A stretch of 21,059 nucleotides of DNA from positions 1-21,059 of the forward strand of contig CBDUQI010000091.1 in the NCBI GenBank assembly GCA_965369325.1. Direction: 5' to 3'. Shown here piece after piece: positions 7,281-14,993 of this stretch. The notes below the pieces were generated by a model, which searched no databases, was not told the DNA's origin, and saw nothing but the letters and a program-made list of their open reading frames with translations. The DNA is from CBDUQI01 sp965369325. GTDB taxonomy: Bacteria; Pseudomonadota; Gammaproteobacteria; Steroidobacterales; JBCBZW01. The stretch's first letter is position 1; the number at the start of each line of letters is the position of its first letter. Made by a program: the position numbers and the translations under genes.

Positions 7281-8654
7281 CTACAGGTATGGCGTGAATA
7301 ACCAAAACGCGGCGTTGCGAATGCGGGCCGGCAGGCTGCGTGTGTTGCGATGAGAGTGATCGACCCGTTTGCTGCGCGCAAATCGTTGCTCAAGCTCCGC
7401 ATCGATTTCTTGCCTCAGCTCGCGATCGAAGATGTTTACCGCAAGCTCGAAGTTCAGACGTAAACTTCGCGTGTCCATGTTGTATGAGCCTATCTGAACA
7501 AAGTCATCGTCGATCAATAACATTTTTGTGTGCGAAAACGGCGCAGGTTGTAAGGATACTTCGATGGATGAATTTGTTATTGGCTCTAGCGCGTGCTCGG
7601 TGGCCCAGGTGACGTAGGGAAGGTTCGTTCGTGCCGGAATCAAGACGCGCACCCGCACGCCCCGAAGCGCGGCACCGATTAGTGCGCCGACGATGGCGGG
7701 CGGTGGTAGAAAGTAGGGTGTCACAATCGTAACGTTCTTCGCTGCGCACCCGATCAAACCAAGAAGAAGTTTTGGCAGAGTGCCGAGATCGGGGCCCGGT
7801 CCATCGCTGATTGGCCGGCAGGCAGTCTGCCCGATCTGGTCAAACTCAAATACATCCATAGATAGACTTTCCCGCGTCGCGAATTCCCAGTCGCGACCAA
7901 AGATCTCAAGCAGCGACCGCACTGCCTCACCTTCGATCCGAAACTGAGTGTCTTCTGCGACTCCCGCCGTGTGCCGCCCGACCATGTGCCGGTTACCGAT
8001 ATTCATTCCACCGGTAAATGCCACACTGCCGTCAACGATGAGCATCTTCCGGTGATTGCGCATATTGAACTGCCAGCTATAACGATGAAACAGAGGCAGG
8101 AACCGACTAGTTCGCACGCCACGTTTGCGCAATGATCGAATGGCACTTGGAAACGAGTACAAACTGCCAACGCTATCGATCAGTACCCGTACCTCGACGC
8201 CGCGGCTAACGCATGCTTCAAGCGCTGCGACAAATTTCTGTCCCATATCATCGGAGTCGAAAATATAGGTGCATAAGAGGACGCTGCGGCTGGCATTGTC
8301 AATAGCCTCTAGCATCGCCGGGTAGGCCTGTTCGCCATTTTGCAGTAGCTGAACGCGATTGTTGCGCGTGCAGGGATAGCGGCTCAAACGTGCCGTAACA
8401 CGATCGAGCGCGTTGTCGAGAACGGTAATCTCAGCGGGAGGTTCGTGGATGCTCGCCTGTAGCTCAGTGATGCGCTGGACCGCACTGGAACGATTTACGC
8501 CAAGTAACAGATAGGCGAGGGGACCAAACAACGGAACGGCGATGCACAAGATTATCCAACCGAGCGCGGCGCGGGGGTCTTGTTTGTTGAGAAGCGCGTG
8601 TACCGTGCCGAAAGCCGTTATGGAAACAAGCACGATTGCGATCACATGTGACAA
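7281..8654 (-). CDS. cls: Cardiolipin synthase (phospholipase D superfamily)
   Basis: This 457-aa membrane-bound enzyme should condense phosphatidylglycerol into cardiolipin. Two hydrophobic segments at the N-terminus (about residues 3-21 and 31-52, separated by NKQDPRAALGW) match the PLDc_N anchor of bacterial Cls. Two HKD motifs follow: HRKMLIVD (His201, Lys203, Asp208) and HTKMLLID (His375, Lys377, Asp382), each followed by the usual G-S/G-x-N segment (GGMNIG, GSYNMD). The NFELAVNIFD block near the C-terminus is also typical. Which of the ClsA/B/C types it is cannot be settled by eye; the N-terminal anchor and length fit ClsA. The ATG at 8654 has only a weak upstream ribosome-binding site. 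Confidence 0.9.
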   Translation of the reverse strand: MSHVIAIVLVSITAFGTVHALLNKQDPRAALGWIILCIAVPLFGPLAYLLLGVNRSSAVQRITELQASIHEPPAEITVLDNALDRVTARLSRYPCTRNNRVQLLQNGEQAYPAMLEAIDNASRSVLLCTYIFDSDDMGQKFVAALEACVSRGVEVRVLIDSVGSLYSFPSAIRSLRKRGVRTSRFLPLFHRYSWQFNMRNHRKMLIVDGSVAFTGGMNIGNRHMVGRHTAGVAEDTQFRIEGEAVRSLLEIFGRDWEFATRESLSMDVFEFDQIGQTACRPISDGPGPDLGTLPKLLLGLIGCAAKNVTIVTPYFLPPPAIVGALIGAALRGVRVRVLIPARTNLPYVTWATEHALEPITNSSIEVSLQPAPFSHTKMLLIDDDFVQIGSYNMDTRSLRLNFELAVNIFDRELRQEIDAELEQRFARSKRVDHSHRNTRSLPARIRNAAFWLFTPYL

Positions 8655-8753
8655 TCGATGAACTCGCGCTGGGGAGAAGCCATAATCATGCCGCAGTTAG
8701 TGTATTTGCTCAAGTTCGGCACCTGTCTACCTAGGCGAATAAGCACAGCGTCA

Positions 8754-8780
8754 CTGCCCGGCGGGTAACGGCCCGGGCAG
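8754..8780 (+). other. GC-rich hairpin in the leader of the TorF-like gene
   Basis: CTGCCCGG (8754-8761) and CCGGGCAG (8773-8780) are exact reverse complements around an 11-nt loop. It lies in the divergent region between cls and the outer-membrane protein gene, about 110 nt before the latter's start. There is no T-run, so it is not a terminator; it may be a structured 5' leader or a protein-binding palindrome. Confidence 0.4.
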
Positions 8781-8875
8781 GGCGAACGTCTTCCATTGTG
8801 CCGGGTGATCCGCCCGTGCCTCTGTTTCGGTATGTAGGACTGGGGATATCAGATTTCCCCGATCCGCAGCAGCAT

Positions 8876-8880
8876 GGAGG
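8876..8880 (+). promoter_or_regulatory. Ribosome-binding site GGAGG that decides the start at 8889
   Basis: GGAGG lies 8 nt ahead of the ATG at 8889 and overlaps the ATG at 8874 that would give a 5-residue longer product. The spacing selects the downstream ATG. Confidence 0.6.
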
Positions 8881-8888
8881 ATGCCGGG

Positions 8889-9665
8889 ATGGAAAATCAG
8901 CGTATTGCACGCGAAAGGTGCGCGCCCTGTGGGCGGGGCGTGCGCCCCGGGCTTGCGATGTCAGTGCTTGTCGTCAGTGTGTGGGCGCTGTGTTGTAGGT
9001 CTGCAAGCGCCGATGCGCCCCTGCAGGTCTACGGTGATTTAGAGATGGCCACGGATTCCATGTTCCGGGGCGTATCCCAGAGCATGTCTTCGGCGTCGCT
9101 GGCCGCCGACCTCACCGTCGAGCACGACAGTGGGTGGTACCTCAATATGTGGACTTCCAATGTCGATTTTGTCGATGCGGGCGACCCGCAGGACGGGGCA
9201 AACTGGGAATTCGACGTGATGCTGGGGCGCAGCAGCGCGCTATCCGATCGCATCGCGCTGGACCTCAGCTGGGTGCAATACCTGTACCCGGGTACCAGGC
9301 CGGGGGTGGACTATGACTATAACGAATGGTTGGCGAGCGTCAGCCTCGATGAGGCTCATGTACTCACCGTGGGCTGGTCGCCGGATGTCTTCGGGAGTGC
9401 TCAGCCGGGTACTTATTACGCGTTGAGTACCGCAGTGGCATTGCCGGGCGATCACTGGTTGGGCGTGCTGGCAGCGCACTACGACCTGGACCGGGCCTAT
9501 GGGCAAACTTATCAGCACGCTGAGGTGTCGATCTCCGGTCAGCTGGCCTCAATGGACTGGCGTGCGACCTATCATCTGGCCAGTTCCGATGCGCAGGCGT
9601 TGTTTCTGCCTTCCACGGTGGCCTCACGTCTGGTTCTAAGTTTAGGTGCCGAGTTCGACTGGTAA
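8889..9665 (+). CDS. TorF-family (gcw_chp) putative outer-membrane protein
   Basis: This 258-aa secreted protein probably forms an outer-membrane beta-barrel. After a long n-region, a hydrophobic signal stretch (AMSVLVVSVWALCC) ends at an Ala-rich cleavage site (SASADA). The mature part opens with YGDLEMATDSMFRGVSQS, which fits the proteobacterial TIGR02001/TorF pattern (tSdY.fRGvSqs). Alternating aromatic and polar residues through the body (GWYLNMWTSNVDF, WVQYLYPG, TYYALSTAV) and a terminal aromatic residue (FDW) suit a porin-like barrel. Annotation as a porin is by family only; transport has rarely been tested. The start at 8889 is chosen on the GGAGG site. It is transcribed away from cls and stops 185 bp before the transporter operon. 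Confidence 0.82.
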   Translation: MENQRIARERCAPCGRGVRPGLAMSVLVVSVWALCCRSASADAPLQVYGDLEMATDSMFRGVSQSMSSASLAADLTVEHDSGWYLNMWTSNVDFVDAGDPQDGANWEFDVMLGRSSALSDRIALDLSWVQYLYPGTRPGVDYDYNEWLASVSLDEAHVLTVGWSPDVFGSAQPGTYYALSTAVALPGDHWLGVLAAHYDLDRAYGQTYQHAEVSISGQLASMDWRATYHLASSDAQALFLPSTVASRLVLSLGAEFDW

Positions 9666-9752
9666 CACTCGCTCATCACTCGATTCGAACTTGGTGCCCG
9701 CCGCGAGTAGTCAGTAGCGAAGTTGACGCCTGTGATTAGCTCAGGTTCAGGA

Positions 9753-9785
9753 TTTACACCGCCGCGCCGGCGTTGTATGTTGCCA
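9753..9785 (+). promoter_or_regulatory. Promoter-like block of operon 1 (shared with operon 2)
   Basis: TTTACA (9753-9758) and TATGTT (9776-9781) are 17 bp apart, the ideal spacing of a sigma-70 type promoter. The flanking bases TTTACAC and TTGTATGTTGCCA recur exactly, with the same spacing, at 16311-16343 in front of the sarcosine oxidase operon. The expected transcript would start near 9788, about 60 nt ahead of the transporter ATG. Confidence 0.6.
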
Positions 9786-9850
9786 CGCCATCGGGCTTCA
9801 AAACCTACGGCAGAACTCGTAAGGTGGAGGCCAACCAGAGCGGGGCTCGG

Positions 9851-11086
9851 ATGGCTGATAATAAAACGAACAAGTGGTTTATGCTCGCGTTGCTGTGCCT
9901 GGCGGGCGCTACGGTCTATACCTTCCCCTTTTTGCGCTATTCCTACTATGATCCGATGCGTGAGGCGCTGGGTGTGTCCCACACGCAAATGGGCATCATG
10001 CAGTCTATCAACGGGATCACTTCCACGCTGGGGTACATCCCGGGAGGCTGGCTGGCAGATCGGTTCCCGGCGCGCAAGTTACTGGCCATTTCGCTGGTGA
10101 GCACCGGGCTCAGTGGTTTTTACTTCTCTACCTTCCCCTCCTATGTCGGCGGTTTGTTCTTGTATGGGTTCTGGGGTATCAGCACCCTGATCATCTTCTG
10201 GGCGCCACTCATCAAAGCGACGCGTGATTTGGGGGAGAAGTCGGAGCAGGGGCGGCTGTTCGGCTTTCTGGAGGGCGGCCGTGGTCTGATTGCCTCGCTA
10301 ATTGGCGTGCTAACGCTGGCGGTGTTCAAGATGATGGGGGAAGGGGACATCGGGCTCATGTGGGTGATTAACGTCTCCGCCGTCATTACAATTGCCGCAG
10401 GCGTAGCTGTGTGGTTTTTCTTCACCGACGCGGAGCAGGAACCGCGCCAATCCGAGTCCATCCTAGGCAACATCAAGACCGCGCTGGCGATGCCAAAGGT
10501 CTGGGTGATGGGGCTGATCATCTTTTGTGGTTACGGCTTGTTCGCAGGCCAGAGCTACACCACGCCGTATATGACCGGGGTGATAGGGGCTGCGGTGTCT
10601 TTCGGCGCATTGATGGGCGTGATACGCACTTACGGACTGCAAACCATCGGTGGACCCGCCAGTGGCATGCTCTCAGATAAAATAGGCTCGCCAACCAAGG
10701 TGATTATCGCCGCCTTCGCCATTGCCGCTGTATGCATGGTGCTTTTTTTGGTGATTCCAGCGCGGATTTCAAATCTGAACCTGGTGGCGATCAACATGGT
10801 GGTGCTCGGTCTGGCGGTGTTCGCCTTGCGCGGTAACTATTATGCCACGTTCGCCGAGTCAGACATTCCAAAATACATGACAGGCTCAGCTATTGGCGTG
10901 GCTTCATTTGTGGGCTTCCTGCCCGAGGCGTTTACCTATCCGATGATCGGGTACTGGCTTGATCACAACCCAGGGTTGGCCGGATATAAGATTACCTTTG
11001 CCTACTTGCTTTGCCTGAGTCTTTTTGGATTTTTCATGAGTTGCCTGTTGTGGCGCATGAACAACCCGAAAACTACCCACGACTAG
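9851..11086 (+). CDS. MFS transporter, first gene of the catabolic operon
   Basis: This 411-aa polytopic membrane protein of the major facilitator superfamily has about 12 hydrophobic segments, for example WFMLALLCLAGATVYTFPF, LLAISLVSTGLSGFYFSTF and a final ITFAYLLCLSLFGFFMSCLL. The loop between helices 2 and 3 carries the signature GGWLADRFPARKLL. A charged stretch near residues 191-215 (TDAEQEPRQSES) is the central cytoplasmic loop. The general form resembles the anion/organophosphate and nitrate porter branches, but substrate cannot be read. The ATG at 9851 follows GAGCGGGG; the frame remains open upstream to 9773, but that part overlaps the promoter block. It leads an operon of five catabolic enzymes, so it probably imports their substrate. 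Confidence 0.85.
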   Translation: MADNKTNKWFMLALLCLAGATVYTFPFLRYSYYDPMREALGVSHTQMGIMQSINGITSTLGYIPGGWLADRFPARKLLAISLVSTGLSGFYFSTFPSYVGGLFLYGFWGISTLIIFWAPLIKATRDLGEKSEQGRLFGFLEGGRGLIASLIGVLTLAVFKMMGEGDIGLMWVINVSAVITIAAGVAVWFFFTDAEQEPRQSESILGNIKTALAMPKVWVMGLIIFCGYGLFAGQSYTTPYMTGVIGAAVSFGALMGVIRTYGLQTIGGPASGMLSDKIGSPTKVIIAAFAIAAVCMVLFLVIPARISNLNLVAINMVVLGLAVFALRGNYYATFAESDIPKYMTGSAIGVASFVGFLPEAFTYPMIGYWLDHNPGLAGYKITFAYLLCLSLFGFFMSCLLWRMNNPKTTHD

Positions 11087-11092
11087 ATAGCG

Positions 11093-11923
11093 ATGCCTAA
11101 GCTGCTAAGTCCCGAACAAATTGAGCAATATCATTCGCAAGGCTTCGTCTCGCCGGTAAATGTAATGAGTGAAGACGAAGCGACGGACTATCGCCATCGC
11201 TTTGAAGCCGCAGAGCGTGCCTTTCCTGAGCACGCTAATGCTGAGAACCGCAATAACGTGCACCTGTCGTTCAAGTGCCTGGATGAACTCGCCCATCACC
11301 CGGCTGTGCTGGATGCAGTGGAGGACCTGATCGGCCCCGATATTTCATTGTGGGCCACGGTGTTGTTCATCAAGGAGGCGCAATCGGCGCACTTTGTCAG
11401 CTGGCATCAGGATGCGACCTATATGGCGATGAACGTCAACGATTTTGTGACCCCATGGCTAGCGCTGTCGCCAAGCAATCGGCAGACCGGTTGCATGAGC
11501 ATGATTCCCGGCTCCCATCAGGGCCACATCCGGCGGCACGAAGACACCTTCGGAGAGGACAATATCCTGACCCGCGGGCAGGTGGTACGAGAGGTGGACG
11601 AATCCAAGGCAGTCGACCTGATACTGCGACCGGGGCAGATGTCGTTGCATCATGCGCAGATCGTGCATGGGTCCCAACCCAATCGCAGCGCGGAGCGCAG
11701 GATCGGGTTTGCGATGCAGTCCTACATGCCCCCGCATGTGCGGCAAAACTACGGCGAGAACCTTTGGCTGGATGTTCGGGGCAACAACCCGCGTGCAGAC
11801 AGCCGGTGTCTGCATCGTCCGGGGTTTGATCTTGATCCGCAGGCGCAGGCCGACCGCGAGGCGGCAGATGCTAATCTGGCCGACATCCTCTATCGTGACG
11901 CCAAACAAAAGCGAGCTTATTAG
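11093..11923 (+). CDS. Phytanoyl-CoA dioxygenase (PhyH)-family Fe(II)/2-oxoglutarate oxygenase
   Basis: This 276-aa cytoplasmic oxygenase should hydroxylate or oxidatively demethylate a small molecule using O2 and 2-oxoglutarate. The metal triad is visible as WHQDATY (His105, Asp107) and the distal His192 in IVHGSQPNRS. Arg202/Arg203 in AERRIGFA are candidates for the 2-oxoglutarate carboxylate salt bridge. TGCMSMIPGSHQGH is the typical PhyH strand and turn. The family includes ectoine hydroxylase EctD, but the longer conserved EctD motif is not seen, so EctD itself is unlikely. It starts 6 nt after the transporter stop and ends 2 nt before the next start. Its place between importer and hydrolases suggests it acts early on the imported compound. 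Confidence 0.85.
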   Translation: MPKLLSPEQIEQYHSQGFVSPVNVMSEDEATDYRHRFEAAERAFPEHANAENRNNVHLSFKCLDELAHHPAVLDAVEDLIGPDISLWATVLFIKEAQSAHFVSWHQDATYMAMNVNDFVTPWLALSPSNRQTGCMSMIPGSHQGHIRRHEDTFGEDNILTRGQVVREVDESKAVDLILRPGQMSLHHAQIVHGSQPNRSAERRIGFAMQSYMPPHVRQNYGENLWLDVRGNNPRADSRCLHRPGFDLDPQAQADREAADANLADILYRDAKQKRAY

Positions 11924-11925
11924 TG

Positions 11926-13092
11926 ATGAAGCAACCCTTATCGCCGCAAGCACTGCACAAGCAGATGAGCGACTGGCGCCGTCATCTGCACCGCTATCCG
12001 GAACTCGGTTTTGAGGTGCCTCAGACCGCAGAGTTCGTCGCCGCTAAACTGCGTGAATTCGGCGTGGAAGTGCACACGGGTATTGGCCAAACCGGCGTGG
12101 TTGGCGCGCTGAGCCGCGGCAACAGTCATTCGGCAATTGGTCTGCGCGCAGATATCGACGCGCTGAAGATCCAAGAGTTGAATGACTTTGACCATCGCAG
12201 TGCTCACGAAGGGAAAATGCACGCGTGCGGTCACGACGGCCACAGCGCTATGCTCCTGGGTGCCGCTCGGATGATGTGCGACCTGCCGTTCGACGGCACT
12301 GTATATTTTATTTTCCAACCCAACGAAGAGCATGGCCTGGGGGCACAGGCGATGGTGGACGATGGGTTGTTTGAGCGCTTTCCAATGGACGGCGTGTATG
12401 GCATGCACAACATGCCGGGCCAACCGCGTGGCCAGCTCGCTATGAAAAGCGGCGCGATCATGGCCGGTGAGGATAACTTCGAAATTCGGATCAAGGGGAG
12501 GGGCGGGCACGCTTCGCAACCGCATCACCACATTGACCCGGTGATTATTTGTGCGGAGATTATTCAGGCGCTACAAACTATCGTCGCCCGCTCCATCGAT
12601 CCGCGCGAGCAAGCCGTGGTGTCGGTGACCGAAATCCATACCGATGGCACGGTCAACGTTATCCCCAGTAACATCACCTTAAAGGGCGATTGCCGGAGCT
12701 TCAAAGAAGAGGTCAGTCAGAGCATCGAGCGTAGAATGGGGGCACTAGCTAAATCAATCTGTCAGGCGCACGGCGCCGAGGTGGACTTTCACTACTGCCG
12801 CTTGTTCCATGCCACGGTGAATGCCGAAGCGCAAACGGCACATGCCTATCAGGCCGCGCTGGCGACGGTGGATTCGGCCAACATTCAGTTCCCGTGTGAG
12901 CCGCTGACGATCTCTGAGGACTTTGCCAATATGCTCAGGGCCAAGCCGGGGTGTTACATCTTTATCGGCAATGGGCAAGACAGCGAAGGCGGTTGCATGC
13001 TGCACAACCCTCACTACGATTTTAACGACGACATTCTGCTTACCGGGGCCCGCTACTGGGTTAATTTGGTTCTACAGCAACTGGCCGCCTGA
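11926..13092 (+). CDS. M20-family amidohydrolase (N-acyl amino acid/hippurate hydrolase-like)
   Basis: This 388-aa binuclear metal hydrolase removes an acyl group from an amino acid-type amide. Motifs of the M20D/hippurate hydrolase group are complete: RRHLHRYPELGFE at the N-terminus, GLRADIDAL, ACGHDGH (Cys101, His103), QPNEEHGLGA (Glu135 region), MHNMPG (His161), GRGGHASQPHHHIDP in the lid domain, and a C-terminal His in CMLHNPHYDFND. The ATG at 11926 is chosen; a GTG at 11923 overlaps the previous stop codon. In this operon it could deacylate an intermediate before the PLP enzyme, the step that the unrelated AstE-like deacetylase (DoeB/EutE) performs in ectoine breakdown. That functional analogy is inference. 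Confidence 0.88.
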   Translation: MKQPLSPQALHKQMSDWRRHLHRYPELGFEVPQTAEFVAAKLREFGVEVHTGIGQTGVVGALSRGNSHSAIGLRADIDALKIQELNDFDHRSAHEGKMHACGHDGHSAMLLGAARMMCDLPFDGTVYFIFQPNEEHGLGAQAMVDDGLFERFPMDGVYGMHNMPGQPRGQLAMKSGAIMAGEDNFEIRIKGRGGHASQPHHHIDPVIICAEIIQALQTIVARSIDPREQAVVSVTEIHTDGTVNVIPSNITLKGDCRSFKEEVSQSIERRMGALAKSICQAHGAEVDFHYCRLFHATVNAEAQTAHAYQAALATVDSANIQFPCEPLTISEDFANMLRAKPGCYIFIGNGQDSEGGCMLHNPHYDFNDDILLTGARYWVNLVLQQLAA

Positions 13093-13116
13093 CACGCGCT
13101 GCCGCCGAGTTTGACA

Positions 13117-14247
13117 ATGTCTTATTCATACACTAATCACTTTCACAATCGCTCGCAGGACAATGCCGCCTACGCGGAGGCAGCCAGGTTATTTCCAAAC
13201 AACGACTGCGAACGTGCGCAAGAGCGTATTTGCGCATGGCCAGGGTACCAGGCGAGTCCGTTGGTGAGCTTGACGGACGTGGCCAAAGCGGCCGGCGTAC
13301 AACAGATCTACTACAAAGACGAGTCCGGGCGCTTCGGGTTAGGCTCATTCAAGGCGTTGGGTGGGTCTTACGCCATTCAATGTCTCGCAGAGCAGCACAC
13401 CGGGAGCGAGCCGCTGGTGGTGTGCACAGCCACCGATGGCAATCACGGGCGTTCGGTGGCGTGGGGTGCAAAGTTACTTGGCATCCAATGCCACATTTTT
13501 ATTCACACCAACGTCAGCCAGGCGCGTGCCGACATCATGGCGGAGCTTGGCGCCACCATCCATCGTGTGAATGGTAACTACGACGATTCAGTGGCGGCCT
13601 GCATCCAGCAGGCCGACCGGCTGGGCTGGCACATTGTCTCCGATACCTCGTGGGATGGTTATCAGGAGGTGCCGCGGCAGATCATGGCGGGATACTCGGT
13701 GATGTGCCGCGAGCTCCTGGAGCAGCTGCAAGGTAAGGTGCCCACACACATCATATTGCAGGCGGGGTGCGGCGGGATGGCCGGTGCCGTCATCGCCTCG
13801 CTATGGACGCACTGGAAGGACGCGCTGCCGACGATCATCGTGGTGGAGTCGGACAGATCGGATTGCGTTTACCAGAGTCTAAAGCGCAAACAGATCTGTC
13901 TCGTCAACATTACGCAAGAGACCCTGATGGCGGGGCTGTCCTGTGGCGAAGTGTCGCAGCTTGCCTGGCCGTTGTTGCAAAAAGGCGTAAGGCACGTCAT
14001 CACGATTGATGATGAAGGCGTGGTACCAATGATGCGATGGCTGGCGCAACCGCCGGCGGGCACGCGGCCAGCGTTAGAGGCTGGTGAGTGTTCTGCCAGC
14101 GGCCTGGTGGCGCTCATGGCGATTCAGGGAGATCCGGCGCTGGCGGCGCGCACAGGCATCGACCAGCAATCGACGATTGTGGTGCTGGGCACCGAAGGCG
14201 CTACTGACCCAGAGTTTTATCAATCCATTTTGCCAGCGCGCCGATAA
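13117..14247 (+). CDS. dpaL: Diaminopropionate ammonia-lyase-like PLP enzyme
   Basis: This 376-aa fold-type II PLP enzyme is closest, from memory of E. coli YgeX, to diaminopropionate ammonia-lyase, which converts 2,3-diaminopropionate to pyruvate and two ammonia. Shared blocks are YKDESGRFGLGSFKALGG (PLP Lys79), CTATDGNHGRSVAWGAKLLG (Asp107, equivalent to the second catalytic residue of YgeX), NYDDSV, SDTSWDGY, LQAGCGGMAGAV (cofactor-phosphate glycine loop), ESDRSDC, LMAGLSCGE and GTEGATDPEFY. Length is slightly below the 400-aa E. coli enzyme. It begins 24 bp after the amidohydrolase; the ATG at 13117 is preferred over an in-frame TTG at 13111. Its stop overlaps the next ATG by one base (TAATG). 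The substrate may be 2,3-diaminopropionate, an N-substituted form, or a hydroxy-amino acid. Confidence 0.85.
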   Translation: MSYSYTNHFHNRSQDNAAYAEAARLFPNNDCERAQERICAWPGYQASPLVSLTDVAKAAGVQQIYYKDESGRFGLGSFKALGGSYAIQCLAEQHTGSEPLVVCTATDGNHGRSVAWGAKLLGIQCHIFIHTNVSQARADIMAELGATIHRVNGNYDDSVAACIQQADRLGWHIVSDTSWDGYQEVPRQIMAGYSVMCRELLEQLQGKVPTHIILQAGCGGMAGAVIASLWTHWKDALPTIIVVESDRSDCVYQSLKRKQICLVNITQETLMAGLSCGEVSQLAWPLLQKGVRHVITIDDEGVVPMMRWLAQPPAGTRPALEAGECSASGLVALMAIQGDPALAARTGIDQQSTIVVLGTEGATDPEFYQSILPARR

Positions 14248-14993
14248 TGCAACGATTAAGGTACACACTCCTGCCCGAAAACGACGTGGCTCAACTCGGA
14301 CTCATCGTGCTGCAGTCCGACGTTACGATTGAAGACGAGTTTCGATACTATTTTTCTGAGATGCCGGTGAGTCTGCTGGTTAACCGTATTCCGTTTGTTA
14401 ACGAGGTGACGGTGGAGACTTTGCAGGAGATGGAGGGGCATGTGGGGCGTACGGTGTCGTTGTTTCCCACCACCAGTCGCTTCCACTCGATCGGGTACGC
14501 CTGCACTTCGGGCGCACTGCACATCGGTACCGAGAGAATTCAGGCCTTGGTGCAGGCGCAGCGTGAATGCGCGCAGGTATGCAATCCCATGCAGGCGGCC
14601 ATCAACGCGCTGCGCCAGATTAACGCCAGACACATCGCCTATCTTGGGCCGTACAGCCAGCACGTGTGCCAGACCATGATCGACCGGTTCGAGCAGGAGG
14701 GCATCACGGTCGCGCTGGCGGCCACGTACGATGAAGATCAGGACGTAAAGGTAGGGCGGATTTCACCACAGAGCATTCGCGAGGATGCGGTGGCGATGGT
14801 GGCGACACGAACCACGCCGATAGACGCGGTGTTTGTGGCCTGCACCAACATGAAATGTGCGCGGATTATTCCGCAAATCGAAGCGGCCACCGGGGTGACC
14901 GCACTGTCCAGCAACCTGGTGTTGGCGTGGGACATGGCGCGCGCGGCAGGTGTGCCGCTGCGCGATGCAAGCAAAGGACGGTTATGTCAGTAG
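14247..14993 (+). CDS. Asp/Glu racemase-superfamily protein (maleate isomerase/EutA-like)
   Basis: This 248-aa protein belongs to the cofactor-independent two-cysteine superfamily that includes Asp/Glu/hydantoin racemase, maleate cis-trans isomerase and arylmalonate decarboxylase. The two catalytic cysteines sit in GYACTSGALHIG (Cys86) and FVACTNMKC (Cys199), as in maleate isomerases. The C-terminal ALSSNLVLAWDM segment is common in the maleate isomerase/EutA branch. EutA works with PLP protein EutB in hydroxyectoine use, and here too the gene is adjacent to a PLP-enzyme gene (TAATG overlap, probably translationally coupled). It may racemise or isomerise an intermediate so that the PLP enzyme can use it. 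The exact reaction is unknown. Confidence 0.8.
   Translation: MQRLRYTLLPENDVAQLGLIVLQSDVTIEDEFRYYFSEMPVSLLVNRIPFVNEVTVETLQEMEGHVGRTVSLFPTTSRFHSIGYACTSGALHIGTERIQALVQAQRECAQVCNPMQAAINALRQINARHIAYLGPYSQHVCQTMIDRFEQEGITVALAATYDEDQDVKVGRISPQSIREDAVAMVATRTTPIDAVFVACTNMKCARIIPQIEAATGVTALSSNLVLAWDMARAAGVPLRDASKGRLCQ
14973..14978 (+). promoter_or_regulatory. Ribosome-binding site AAAGGA deciding the M24 start
   Basis: AAAGGA lies 5 nt before the ATG at 14984 and inside the 3' end of the preceding gene. The frame is open 129 nt further upstream, but that part overlaps the racemase-like gene and lacks M24 features. Confidence 0.55.

Noticed and set aside
7117..7305. Small minus-strand frame between cls and the O-methyltransferase gene
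   Set aside because: It overlaps the cls 3' end, has no ribosome-binding site or recognisable features; the 192-bp spacer otherwise shows nothing.
9572..9988. 138-aa minus-strand open frame over the spacer before the transporter
   Set aside because: It is antisense to two real genes and the shared promoter block; its composition is typical of a shadow frame.
11093..11923. Ectoine hydroxylase EctD
   Set aside because: Only the general PhyH triad is present; the extended EctD signature and ectABC genes are not seen.
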